Shown: positions 22,313 to 32,212 of the stretch, piece by piece
Layout: each line of letters begins with the position of its first letter
Position numbering within the stretch: position 1 is the first letter of the stretch
Notes under the pieces: model-generated
Databases searched by the model: none
Told to the model about the DNA's origin: nothing
What the model saw: the letters and a program-made list of their open reading frames with translations, nothing else
Position numbers and translations under genes: made by a program
Assembly (NCBI GenBank): GCA_013339765.2
Contig: CM023448.1
Location: 331,656,941 to 331,720,940 of the forward strand
Origin: Haemaphysalis longicornis
Taxonomy: Eukaryota > Arthropoda > Arachnida > Ixodida > Ixodidae
Direction of reading: 5' to 3'
DNA: 64,000 nt

Positions 22313-22660
22313 GGCGAATCAGAATGGGCAATGAAGGGTTCGTAGAATTAAGACAGAAATAAGGGTTGGCAGTCAAGAATGCCTCGGAAAGCAAAGGGGA
22401 GAATGCGGTAGAAACACATGAATAATTTTGAAAGACAGCAAGAAAGTGGAGAAAAAATGCCCGCCGGGCATTTAAAAAAACCCGTGACCTCCACCCGCGA
22501 AAAATAAAACACCCGCGACCTCCACGACGCCTATTCTGGAGGTTAGGGGCCAACAGTTTTTGAAGGCGCTTCTAGCTCCGAAACTGTTGGTTCCGAATGG
22601 GAGCCGTGTGAGTTGACTTTTTAAGCTATGTGTATACTGGCCCATCGGTTTTCCTCATCT
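22311..22660. other. Intergenic DNA with small hairpin
   Basis: No gene recognised. A 10-bp perfect inverted repeat, ccaacagttt at 22550-22559 and its complement at 22581-22590, lies beside a doubled ACCCGYGACCTCCAC motif (22480-22525). Confidence 0.45.
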
Positions 22661-22688
22661 CTCTCTCTTTCTCTCTCTCTCCACACAG

Positions 22689-22719
<31 letters not shown>

Positions 22720-22785
22720 ACCACCAACAAGATAATATATATCATATATATGATGATATATATAGATATATTATATATATATATC

Positions 22786-22848
<63 letters not shown>

Positions 22849-22850
22849 CA
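22661..22850. repeat. (CT)n, (AC)n and (TA)n microsatellite tract
   Basis: CT-rich at 22661-22682, AC repeat at about 22685-22716, then imperfect TA palindromes (22733-22793) and a pure TA run to 22846. Confidence 0.9.
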
Positions 22851-23109
22851 CACACTCTGTTTGGCTCTTGATTGGTTAAAAAGTAAAAATAGGTGCAGTA
22901 AACAGCGTAACCTTAATTCGGCATTCGACGTTCGATTCGACGTTTGGGACGGGGACAGTCCTTCTTGAAGCGGCAGCGTGCCTATGGCTGTTTGTGTACG
23001 GAATGTTTGGGAGCACTGCAATCAAGACGCGCAGGCGGCATGTGACGTGGTGCTTTTTTTTGTATTTCACGGACATCCTCAATAAGCTGAAATACACTAA
23101 TACTTAATA
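22851..23109. other. Spacer, nothing recognised
   Basis: No feature recognised. Confidence 0.4.
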
Positions 23110-23362
23110 GATACGTAGGCATAAACTGTTAATTTGGACGTTTTGCAAACCACTCTGCCACTGTCTAATTAGATTTTTTTCCGTAGCTTCGATGGCTCGG
23201 AAGTTGGCTAATTAAAATTGAATATTTGTCTAATTAAGCAAATAGAAACTAGCGCGACACTCTACATGCAAAAGTGAGAGCATGCATTTGGTCGGGTCGT
23301 CGTAGAGTGCGACGACATATTTTTAAACTCTGGCTAAAGTTAGCTGTAACACCCTGTATGCA
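23110..23362. mobile_element. Possible DNA-transposon end with CACCCTGTAT terminus
   Basis: AT-rich sequence with repeated CTAATTA motifs ends in GCTGTAACACCCTGTAT, which resembles the ACAGGGTGT-type terminus of many arthropod DNA transposons. The opposite terminus and a target duplication were not found, so this is tentative. Confidence 0.3.
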
Positions 23363-23392
23363 TTTAACATGAAGGGGCTCGTTGGGAACAGC

Positions 23393-23414
23393 TAGAGTGT
23401 ACTAGTACACTCTA
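23393..23414. repeat. Perfect 22-bp palindrome
   Basis: TAGAGTGTAC at 23393 is followed by its exact complement with no loop (centre CTAG). No flanking direct repeats were found. Confidence 0.85.
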
Positions 23415-24699
23415 ACACAACAGTCAAGAACGCCAAAGAGGGCGCAGAGTAAGTCCATTTTTTTTTGTTGAAATATATATCATCTGTTCGTCTCTTGGAC
23501 TTGGCTGCTCTTACAGGGCTTCTCGACACCTCCATAGCTCTGGCTGCACTTCCGTCTGGAAATCCCGCCTACGACGGAACGGCGTGCGACGGCAACTAGT
23601 TTCGCGATGAACGGCGCCATCCCTGACGGAACATGGCTGGGAACCGGCGAGTGTACGACCCGCTTGTCTGTGCGCACCACGCCGCCTTACATAACCCCGC
23701 ATGTTCGTCGCGAGTCGTTTGCCTCTGAGGAAGAGCCGTGGGAATCATATCCGACCAATAGTTCTTTGTACCACCGCTGGCGCCCCGTCCACATGACAAC
23801 ATTCCGTGCACGCCAATGCATGTCGACTCCTGACGACTGAATGAATATTTCGATCCCCATTTTTCATCGGTGGGTTTCCCTCAATTCCCTTCGGTGTCAT
23901 CATACCTCAAACAACTTTTCGGCATTTCTTCGATAATTCGCTGCCGCCTTTTGAGCCGCCTCCGGCGATGGCAACTGGCCTAATGGAACTGTTTCAGAAA
24001 CCCTACGAGTGAATTACCAGTGACGTTGGAGTTGCCACTCGTTACTGTTTCATCCTCGACTCAGAGCAGCAATACCCGCACTATGTGGACGCGAATGCCT
24101 GATATAAATGATTACCACTATCACCTTCACATCCCCGCTGCGCAACTGTCAAAGTAACAGATCATGACCCACAGCTGACTTTGCCGAGGACCATGCAGAC
24201 ACTTTCCAGCCAGGAAAAAAAAAAAAAACTTGTTTAGATGCAACCGCGTGTCTTTGGAGTACCGTAAGGAACTACATACCGTGCAACTCATCATGCCGCC
24301 CTTCGCTTTGGCGCGCCTCACTCTTCAGTTGTGTCTGCGGTGGCCCAGAGCACCAATCAGCATTTTTTAATTCTGAATGCTCCGGTGGCACGCAGGACTT
24401 AGAGAATGTGTGAATTGGTTTAAAACCTGATAGTCTTCCGAAACAGCGCTTCAAAGTGCTTCTCGTGATAACGAATTTACATTATCGAACGATCGACAGG
24501 CACAGCCGACCAGAAAGCGACTGTCCTCTATAGGCCAGTAGAAAGTGAGCGATTCCAGCGACAGCTTTCGCCGTAGAGTGAGACCTACTCTGCCAGTGCG
24601 CTATTCGGCGTAGGCCATGACGATGGAGCGATCGTCGCCGCCGGACACCGAGCCGACCTCCGGCCATTTGCATTTAAATGAAAACTCTTCAGATACACG
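23415..24699. other. Intergenic DNA, no gene recognised
   Basis: Short frames around 23480-23840 have no recognised domain. A run of 13 A lies near 24217-24229. Confidence 0.45.
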
Positions 24700-25070
24700 C
24701 GAGACTAAGTTTTGTCTGGTGCGCTGACAAGCCGGGCCACGGGCAATGACTGCCTTCGATTAATCCGGCCCGGAAATGCGTCCGCACGGAAATATCGAAG
24801 AGACCAGGAGAGGGGAGGGGGGGGAAGAGGCTAGACAAGGCAACGGCGAGCTTCAGGGTCTCTCAGGCCCGCTCCCATCCGCACAATTAGAATGCGCCCG
24901 CTCACAAAAAAGCGGCGAAAGGAGGCATTCAGAGCCGCCAAGTAGGGAATTGATTGGCCTCCGAAGCAAAAGGCAGTGTGCGCCCACGACTGTTTGCTCT
25001 GGGTAGCCCGTGCCGTCGCAGCTCATTAGCGACGTAGATAAGGAAACACTTTTCGTCCCGCAGTGCACGG
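24700..25070. other. GC-rich island with ATTA cores
   Basis: Contains CGATTAATCC near 24758 (a bicoid/Otx-type TAATCC core), CAATTAG near 24884, GGAATTGATTGG near 24946 and CTCATTAGC near 25021 in GC-rich DNA. Possible cis-regulatory module; no coding signal. Confidence 0.3.
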
Positions 25071-26579
25071 CAGAACACCGCCCGGGCTACAGACGAGCGT
25101 TGCTAGAATCCTGCTGCTGACGTCCTGGCGTCAGGCCCCTGGGGAGCGAAAGTTTAGGCCAGGAGTTCCCCCGCTTTCGTTTTCTTTGTTTTTTCTTGCT
25201 GCCGTGATTCGGTGTAGTTCACGAACGTAGGCGCTGTTTCAACAGCCCCGCTTACCACAGTACTGCATGCTGTTCCGAAACTTTGCGCACTGTGCTCTCA
25301 GCCCGTGGAATTGGGTGGGACGAATTGGAGAGCAGCTTAAAATTGAAACACTTCCTTTTTTCCCTAACCGCTTTTTCTTATGACCTCAGTTGAACAGACA
25401 TGTGCTAATTGCTTTTTAATCGAAAACGAAAGTTTCAGGCATGCAACTCACTTGCTCAGCCGCAGCTGCTCAGGATTTTTCAGGAGTGATTTCAGCCAAA
25501 ATCGCAAAATGATTAACTGGAGAAACGAACGCTTCCTTAAAGCAGTAAGAAATAAAACAAGCTTTCTAGATCAAGGAACTGGAAAAAGTTCCCGCCAAAG
25601 CATATGCGTGGAACGTTGCCATGAAAACTTGATGACCTTCTTTTCCTGTACTGAGGTCCTCTTCTTATTTTGTAGACGTACAGGTGCCGTCAAAATCACT
25701 GAAGCACGGTCCCGTAAATTTTCAGAAATTTCTTCTTGCGGAAACTGCCTGGCTGCATTGGTGTGTGTTTAAAGGAGTCTACCTTAATAGCAAAAAAAAA
25801 AAAAAAGCTTCCTGGCTTTCATGGAGCCAGTAAGACGAATACTTTGTGATATTCACTAATCCTTGTTCCAATAACTTATGACGGCACCTGCGAATTCACA
25901 TATGCAGGCACGCAGAAAAAAGTCCGTAGTAAATTTAAAGCAACCCCCCTGCTGTAACGCCTTCTTTTTTGTTAGAGCGGGGCACTCACTGAATAAAGAA
26001 TGAAGAACAACTATCGCATGAGAGGCCCTAAATTATTCCTTAAAATAAAGTTCATGAAGGCAATACAGAGCAAATACAAGACCCCCCCAAAAAGTTTTCG
26101 GAGAAAAAAAAAACACAAACAACGTATCTTAGTTGAAAGAAGGCTTTAGTATCAGATAATATATTTTGTTATACCAATTAGGTCAAATAAACACGGTAAA
26201 CTGACCGGATTCAGAAGATAAGAAGTCAGCGGATGTACTGGTATTTTGAAATATGAAAAGAGACACGTAAAAAACGACAGGGGTGGGCGTGGGGAGTCGA
26301 GGGGGCAACTGGCAACGCATTTTCTGAGACCTCGTGCCACTTTCTTCCTTTTTATCGACAGATATCGACTGATTCTTGGGGGTATTTTAAAAAGTCGTGG
26401 CCGAAGCGTGGCCAACTGTTGGTCACCACCACCTATTTTCCAGGCGGCCGATCCGTTGCAGCCAAGAGCAATCTCAGGCAGGGGTTGGCACTTTGCGGTT
26501 ACCGCAAGATCGTCAGTTGAAAAAATAAGGGCGATACCCAGAGGAATATGGATGGAGACGAACAACGCTCACGAGCGGC
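25071..26579. other. Intergenic DNA, no gene recognised
   Basis: No domain, RNA or repeat is recognised. A-runs occur at about 25791-25806 and 26105-26112. Confidence 0.45.
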
Positions 26580-27250
26580 CAGTTCACAGGGACCGGAGGC
26601 CGTGATGAATTCACGGGCGCTCCGCCAGCCGTCACCAGGGGGAGACTGCTGAGAGTGCAGCACCCGTGGGGCTGCCTTCAGTTTCCGAAGGCACTGGTCG
26701 GCCATCCGCGAGCCATCGGCAAAAGAAGGGGTGCGCGAGGCGCTGCAGACGCGAAAGCGTTTTCACGCTCGCTGGACCAGCTGCTTGCCGGTTCTGCACC
26801 GCTGGCCACTTTTAAAGCTAAAAAGAAAGAGAGAGCGAGAGAGAGAGAGGGCCCTGGTTCGCGCAGTACGGGCGTGCGACGGGGCGCGCTTTCACACTGC
26901 ACGCACAGCCAGCAGCTGGCGCTGGTATCACGCTCAAAACTCGTCGTTCTCATTCTTCCGGCCGGCTTCGTCAAGAATCTTGATGGCAGCCGCCCCCCAC
27001 GGCTCCCCTCTTGATTTTGTTCCTGCCGGACGAAGCGTGCTGGAAGACGCCCGAGTTCACCCCAGGCGCGAGGTCGTGCGCTTCGCCGACTGCGGCCTCC
27101 CCGCCAAACGACGACACCCGTCCGCGCGCGTTCAGCGGGCGCGAAAAATACAGCGGCGGCGGCATGCACGCGCGCTTGGTCAAATCGGAGAACGGAAAAG
27201 AACACGTAGAAGAAAGAAAAAGTGCTCGGACAAGGGTACGTTCCTGAACT
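26580..27250. other. GC-rich island
   Basis: Overlapping frames of about 120-200 codons on both strands are explained by high GC. A GA repeat lies at about 26826-26849. No conserved protein is recognised. Confidence 0.35.
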
Positions 27251-27434
27251 GTTCACTCTTTCGTGACGTGTTTGTACTTTCTACCGAATTTTTGAACTGC
27301 CTCAGATGCAGACGTGATGGAGGCAGTGAATAACTATCGTCACTCCTCCCGGGAAACACCTACGCGAAAAAGAACCTTTGGTTGCCCCTGAGGTGTAATT
27401 TCGCCCTTAAAAATTACCGCGGATCAGCCTCACT

Positions 27435-28602
27435 AATCAATCAATCAATCAATCAATCAACCTTTATTTTCGGTGCCCAGGAACAACCCTAAGGTCTTGG
27501 TACTGGTACACCATATACAAAACATACATAAAAACAAACTAAAATCAAGACAACACAACACCCAAAACCGTATGCATGAAAGAAACAATAAAGTAAAGAT
27601 AGTTACAGTAATCTCAGAAAGTAAAACAGCAAAAAAAAAAAAGAAAAGAAAAGAAACAGGAGACCTAGCGTTGCAAGCCATGACACTCGGACAGCTAAAT
27701 GTTCAAGGCACGTGAAAAACAGGAAATACTCACTGAACATGACAGAGATAAGTTATACGCATAAAACGAAGGTTTCATAACAAAATGTTCGGAAGTTTTC
27801 AACTTTGAAAGAAGCTCAGCATTACAAGCACTTGGCAACTCAAACCTACAGAAATTCAAGCAACGCAAAACCAGGAAATGTGAAAAACAAACAAACAAGA
27901 ACATGATTTGCCTAAAATAAATACGGCACATAAATTTGCAATGACATAAAGGCACTTAAGCTACAACAGTTTTCAAGTCGTTTGAGAACAAAGAAAAAGA
28001 GCTCTGGAATATATCAAGACTATCAGAATATTCATTATATGCACATTGTATTCTGCAGATGGACGAGCGTCTTCTACTTAAAGCATCTGTTCTAAAAGTT
28101 CGAAATGTTCGGAAAAGCTTGTTCGGCAAGTTGACATTGATGAGTGTAAACCAAGTCGTCACACAAAATATCCCATGAAGAAGTCTATAAAGAAAGATAA
28201 TATCAGCTCGCATTCGTCGACACCCGAAGGGAAGGAAGACTTTTCAGAAAAGGCACACTGCCGTTAGCGTCTTCTTGTACATGACGGAAACAGTGCCTAA
28301 AGATAGAAAGGAACTTATTTTGAACTCTTTCGATACGGTCACTATTGGACCTGCAAGTTCCATTCCAAACAACAGAGCCGTATTCGAGAAGAGGTAGGCA
28401 GAGAGCCGAATACAACTTGAAGAAAGGAAGAGGACCTTTAAACTCTCTAGAATATCTGCAAACAGCACCCAGACATCGAAGAGAGCGACGGGTAATTTGT
28501 GTAACGTGGGAAGAGAAAGTCAGAGAAGAATCAAATAGTACTCCCAAGTCTCAAATTTCAGTCACCCTCGGCAATGCAGTGCTTGCAATTTTATAAGAGT
28601 AT
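27435..28602 (-). mobile_element. CR1/Jockey-like LINE copy A, 5'-truncated
   Basis: The tail (GATT in the element sense) is at 27435-27460. The 3' end carries AATAAA next to a conserved TGTTCCTGGGCAC block shared by all five copies in the window. The body belongs to the same subfamily as 28643-29133 and 51084-52869. Homology to the longer copy stops at about 28602, where the tail of the next element begins. Confidence 0.88.
27956..28547 (-). pseudogene. LINE ORF2 C-terminus (copy A)
   Basis: Two overlapping frames (28547-28203 and 28213-27956, minus) encode the region after the reverse-transcriptase catalytic core: DLGVLFDSSLTFSSHV, a YSALCLPLLEYGSVVWNG motif (the thumb segment of CR1/Jockey-type enzymes), RVQNKFLSIFRH, and the C-terminal RMRADIIFLYRLLHG and CAYNEYSDSLDIF blocks. 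The catalytic YADD motif is absent because of 5' truncation. A frameshift separates the two parts. It is inactive. Confidence 0.82.
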
Positions 28603-28608
28603 AATAAT

Positions 28609-28642
<34 letters not shown>

Positions 28643-29132
28643 CCTTTATTTTTGGTGCCCAGGAACAACCCTAGGGTCTTGGTACTGGTACACCATATAC
28701 AAGCATTCATAAAAAACAAACTAAAATCAAGACAACACAACACAGAAAACCGTATATATGAAAGAAACAATAAGATAAAAATAGTTACAGAGATCCCAGA
28801 AAGCAAAACAGCAAAACAGCAAAAAAAAAAAAAGGAAGCCTAGTGTTAGAAGCCATGACACCCGGCCAGCAAAACGTTGAAGGCAAGTGAAAAATTGAAA
28901 ATACACAAGCAAATACTCAATGCACATGACGGAGATAGATTATACACATAAAACAAAGGTTTTGTAACAAAATGTCAGGAAGTTTCAAAATGGAAAAACG
29001 AAGTTCAGCGTTACAAGCACTGACACTTAAACCGACAGAAATTCAAGCAACACAAAATCAGGAAAAGTGAAAAACAAACAAGCAAGATGATGATTTCCAT
29101 AAAATAAATACGGAACAGAAATACGGCACATA

Positions 29133-29133
<1 letters not shown>
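28603..29133 (-). mobile_element. CR1-like LINE copy A2, 3' fragment
   Basis: A tail of AAT and AATC units (plus strand) at 28603-28642 abuts the truncated 5' end of copy A. The ~490-bp body is 3' sequence only, closely similar to 51084-51560, and stops at about 29133, where an (AAT)n array begins. It contains no catalytic coding part. Confidence 0.88.

Positions 29134-29195
<62 letters not shown>
29134..29195. repeat. (AAT)n microsatellite, RTE tail
   Basis: About 20 AAT units joining the 5' end of copy A2 to the 3' end of the minus-strand RTE element. Confidence 0.95.
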
Positions 29196-29580
29196 CACCA
29201 TCATCATCATCACAACCCCGTGTACGCCCACTGCAGGGCAAAGGCCTCTCCCATTATTCTCCGATTACCCCGGTCCTGCGCTAACTGCGACCAATTTATC
29301 CCCGCAAACTTCTTGATCTCATCTGCCCATCCAACTTTCTGCCGCCCCCGGCCATGCTTGCCTTCTCTAGGGATCCACTCTGTTACCCTTAATGACCAAC
29401 GGTTCTCTTGCCTTCGCATTACATGCCCTGCCCACGCCCATTTTTTTCTTCTTAATTTCTGCTAGTATGTCCTTAACGCGCGCTTGTCCCCTGACCCACT
29501 CTGCTCTCTTCTTGTCCCGTAACGTTACGCCTATCATCTTACGTTCCATTGCTCGCTGAGTCGCCCTCAATTTAAGTTGT
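29196..29580 (-). pseudogene. RTE-like LINE, C-terminal fragment
   Basis: On the minus strand the frame gives MERKMIGVTLRDKKRAEW, a KMGVGRACNAKA segment (degenerate WAGH-MR motif), then LRVTEWIPREGKHGRGRQKV, GWADEIKKF, NWSQLAQDR and a final ALQWAYTGL before a stop. This order is diagnostic of the RTE C-terminus. A frameshift near 29420 separates the two halves. The 3' end runs into GATGATGATGATGG and the (ATT)n tail. Reverse transcriptase itself is missing. It is better preserved than the RTE remnants at 18.0 and 54.6 kb. Confidence 0.87.
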
Positions 29581-30170
29581 ATACCAATACCGTGTCCGAA
29601 TGCGCAATCGCATAGACGTCGGCTTCATAAAGCCAGGTGCCCAGCTTCGATCAGACACATTCAGTCACATCCAATCACACCCAGTCAGATCAGACACATC
29701 CAGTACTTATAAAATAAGGGTCCCAAAATACCCGAGCCCAAAATTACTCCTCCATGGCCATCAGATAACTTAGAAACTTACTCCAAATATTTTTCTCTCA
29801 TTCCCAATCACGGCGTTCTTCAAGCCCTCGAATTACACTATTATGCAGATGTAGCGGCCATTGGCCGGCTTCCTTTCAGTTGAGGCAATGAACACACTCG
29901 ATGGCCACTTTTTAGAAAAACCGCCACAATAGCAAAGCGAGAACAGAAGGCGGATCTGCCGCGACGAGTGAATCACTCAGCGCCGCCAGCTCCGTGCTGC
30001 CGATAACTGTAGCTTTCGCAGTGCTTCCAGACGAGAAGGAAAGAGCGACAGCATTTATCGGAAGCTGCAGAGTCCCTTTAACGGCATCATTATGGGTACT
30101 TCTGCATTGGTAACGGTCCTTCTTCTTTTTAAACGTGGAGCATTTCTTAGGCTCGCCTGGTCCTGCGTCG
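29581..30170. other. Intergenic DNA, no gene recognised
   Basis: A degenerate tandem of CAGACACATCCAGT-like units lies at 29652-29702. Otherwise nothing is recognised. Confidence 0.4.
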
Positions 30171-30177
30171 TTGATGG

Positions 30178-30258
30178 CGGCGCCGTCCACACGCTCACTG
30201 CGCATGCGCAACTCTCCTCCTTACACCCACAGCTCCGCGATACTACACTATAAAAAAA
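30178..30258 (+). promoter_or_regulatory. Promoter-like module, copy 1
   Basis: The palindrome TGCGCATGCGCA (NRF-1-like) at 30199-30210 is followed about 37 bp later by CACTATAAAA near 30246. The same order recurs at 31828-31918. A shared Pol II promoter of a Helitron-like family is inferred. Confidence 0.35.
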
Positions 30259-30359
30259 TTCACAGCATATCCACGGGGTGAATGATGATGAGTGGGCGAA
30301 GCTCCTGAGGGGAAATCATCGGTAAAACCGTGACTCTTCAGTGAATCTGTGTCCGAACG

Positions 30360-30740
30360 TAACGTCTAGAAAGTCTGGCTTAAACCGCGCGTCGGCACCT
30401 TGGGGCTGAGCTCGCCTGATGCGTTTTGCAGACGCCTCACGAGCTCTCACTGCATCGGGGTCTGCCTGCCGATACGCGCGCTTTCTCGCCGCTTCCCGTT
30501 CTCTGACGTTTTGGAGATCCTCTTCGCGCCGCAGCCGTGCCGCTTCGCGTACGGCAGGGTCCTCGCGCCGTTGCCGTGACGCTTGGGCCTCTCGTTCTCG
30601 AACGCTGGGATCTTGGCGGCGTCATCGCGCAGCCAGACGACACGCTTCGGCCTCCCGCTCTCGTACGGCAGGATCTTGGCGGCGGGCGTCGCGCAGCTTC
30701 ACGGAGCGCTTTCTGCCTCGCGGGCTCGCCCCATCTGCAA
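30360..30740 (-). pseudogene. Arg/Glu-repeat N-terminal region, Helitron-associated
   Basis: On the minus strand one frame, with a single internal TGA near 30628, reads a degenerate heptad-like repeat whose unit resembles RRQDPAVREREAEA (four to five units), then AYRQADPDAVRAREASAKR and finally RFKPDFLDVTFGHRF. Similar charged repeats leading into an FL-x3-FGH motif occur at the N-terminus of arthropod Helitron-type proteins; I recall this without being able to check it. The following Cys residues and the Rep and helicase domains are absent. It was likely a coiled, nucleic-acid-binding leader. Confidence 0.45.
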
Positions 30741-30808
30741 GCCTTATCCATCGGGCGAACTCCGAGCGCGCGCCAACAGCGAACGGATTTTATTACAACG
30801 CTCCCCGC

Positions 30809-30933
30809 CATCTAGTAAACAATCCAAGAACTAAACTAGAGGTAGCCACCCATCTAGTAAACAATCCAAGAACTAAACTAGAGGTAGCCACGCCATCTAG
30901 TAAACAATCCAAGAACTAAACTAGAGGTGGCTA
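30809..30933. repeat. Minisatellite, ~41-bp unit x3
   Basis: Three nearly identical units starting CATCTAGTAAACAATCCAAG lie at 30809-30849, 30851-30891 and 30894-30933, separated by 1-2 nt. The third diverges only at its end. Confidence 0.95.
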
Positions 30934-30984
30934 CATACATACGTCGAGGATGGACAGACCCACGCCCTAAGGAGCTTCGCCCCT

Positions 30985-31201
30985 AAAAAGAAATAGTTAG
31001 CGGCGCCCGGTTTCGATCCCACGACTCTCTGGCCGCAACGGGAGGTACGCGGTGCTCTTCCCACTACGCTACAAATCCGGGACAGGAGCAAGTGCTACGA
31101 ACGCGCCTTATGTCCTTGACTCATTCAAACTACGTCAAGAAGCTACTGATACAAACGAAGGCACGCGAAGCTGAACGTCAACGGAAACGAACGAACTGAA
31201 A
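30985..31201 (-). repeat. Dispersed repeat with Pol III boxes, copy 1
   Basis: About 90% identical by eye to 31913-32122. On the minus strand it contains TAGCGTAGTGGG (A-box-like, near 31062-31073) and GGGATCGAAACC (B-box-like, near 31012-31023), the internal promoter layout of tRNA-derived SINEs. The continuation GCTACGAACGCGCCTTATG also appears in the third copy at 36.3 kb. Confidence 0.65.
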
Positions 31202-31439
31202 TCTTTAGAGGGGGATGCTGAATTTCCCGTGGGAAAGCTGTGGCGGGAAGCGCCACGCGCCTTGCAGCTCAACCAGCCCCGTCTGCAGCGCCTCTGATGC
31301 TGATTGTGGCAGGATGCCCCTAGGGATTGGCCAACCAAAGAATCCATCACGAGATAGGTTCGCATTCAACCACCGTCGTCATCTTCCCGTAGGAGAACCG
31401 CCGAAGAAGAAGAAGGAGAAGAAAACAAAGCTGCGAAGA

Positions 31440-31705
31440 GGAGGGCGTGTACATTGCTCTCAGCCGGTGCACCAATGTCAACAACCTTTACCTCACCAAA
31501 GCTGACGGAGACTACCGATTCTACCACAGAGACAACATCGACAAGAACATGATGGACGAGTGTCGGTGCCTCGAGAACCACCGCCTACTCACCGTAACAC
31601 AACAGCACTTGCGTGCCTTTGCCACCGGTGTGGACCCGGACGCGGAATTCCCTCTGGCGCTAGTAAAAACCAGATCACTCAACATAACGGCAACACAATG
31701 GAACC
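31440..31705 (+). pseudogene. Helitron helicase, extreme C-terminus
   Basis: The frame reads VYIALSRCTNVNNLYLTKAD, matching the last conserved motif (motif VI region) of Pif1-type helicases, as used by Helitron Rep/Hel proteins, which acts in unwinding DNA during rolling-circle transposition. A polar tail follows (DYRFYHRDNIDKNMM) and the frame stays open into the element end. The Walker A/B motifs and the Rep nuclease are absent, so this is a captured 3' fragment. Confidence 0.65.
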
Positions 31706-31719
31706 ACACGGAACCGCCA

Positions 31720-31774
31720 CGATGCTTCGCATCCTCATCAGGGTTCCCCACGGGAAGATGGTGTAATTTTTTTA
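31720..31774 (+). mobile_element. Helitron-like 3' end, copy 1
   Basis: ATGCTTCGCATCCTCATCAG leads into a TTCCC-CAC-GGGAA stem-loop (31744-31756) and GATGGTGTAATTTTTTTAG. A short hairpin close to a TAG-like end suits a Helitron 3' terminus, although the canonical CTRR is not exact. The same structure recurs at 32143-32212. Confidence 0.5.
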
Positions 31775-31827
31775 GATACGAAGCATCTCATGCTCGGGGC
31801 TGTGTCCCTCCCTCCCTCGTTGCCGTT

Positions 31828-31918
31828 GTCCGCCGTCCGCACTCTACTGCGCATGCGCCTCTCTTCAGCCCTGTCAGCGTTTGGGCTGACGTCAGCGGAG
31901 GCAGTTCACTATAAAAAG
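31828..31918 (+). promoter_or_regulatory. Promoter-like module, copy 2, with CRE
   Basis: TGCGCATGCGC at 31848-31858, the 12-bp palindrome GCTGACGTCAGC at 31885-31896 (CRE) and CACTATAAAA near 31908 lie in one 70-bp block. The order and spacing look like a compact TATA promoter. It is directly followed by the Pol III box repeat. Confidence 0.45.
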
Positions 31919-32122
31919 AAATAGGCGGCGCCCGGTTTCGATCCCACGACACTCTGGCCGTAACGGGAGGTACGTGGCGCTCTTCCCACTGCGCTACAAA
32001 CCGAGACGGGAGCATGTGCTACGAACGCGCCTTATGTCCTTCACTCATTCAAACTACGTCAAGAAGCTACTGATACAACGAAGGCACGCGAAGCTGACCG
32101 TCAACGGAAACGACGAACTGAA
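31913..32122 (-). repeat. Dispersed repeat with Pol III boxes, copy 2
   Basis: Near-identical to 30985-31201, with TAGCGCAGTGGG (A-box-like) and GGGATCGAAACC (B-box-like) on the minus strand. The two copies bracket the helicase fragment as direct repeats. Confidence 0.65.
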
Positions 32123-32142
32123 AACTAATGGGAACTTCAGTC

Positions 32143-32212
32143 GACCCCATGGCTGCTTCGCATACTACTCAGGGTTCCCCTACGGGAAGATGGTGTAATT
32201 TTCTTTTAGGTA
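32143..32212 (+). mobile_element. Helitron-like 3' end, copy 2
   Basis: Repeats the structure at 31720-31774: CTGCTTCGCATACT, then a TTCCC-x3/4-GGGAA hairpin (about 32175-32188), GATGGTGTAATTTTCTTTTAG. With the repeat at 31913-32122 it makes a short non-autonomous unit. Confidence 0.5.

Larger units (their letters stand above)
30294..30982 (-). mobile_element. Helitron-related fragment with 13-bp inverted ends
   Basis: GGGCGAAGCTCCT at 30294-30306 has its exact inverse at 30970-30982. Between them lie an Arg/Glu repeat coding segment on the minus strand and a 41-bp minisatellite (30809-30933). Helitrons do not carry inverted ends, so this may be a chimeric or secondary element built from Helitron sequence. 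Confidence 0.5.

Noticed and set aside
22733..23021. Frame ending in a Tyr/Ile repeat
   Set aside because: Translation of a TA microsatellite; no protein.
26678..27333. Opposed 192- and 200-codon frames
   Set aside because: They are antisense to each other in GC-rich DNA with a GA microsatellite; no motif in either.
27435..29580. LTR retrotransposon or viral insertion as the source of the reverse-transcriptase-like frames
   Set aside because: Motif order, simple-repeat tails and 5' truncations are those of non-LTR elements. No protease, integrase, LTR or capsid sequence is seen anywhere in the window.
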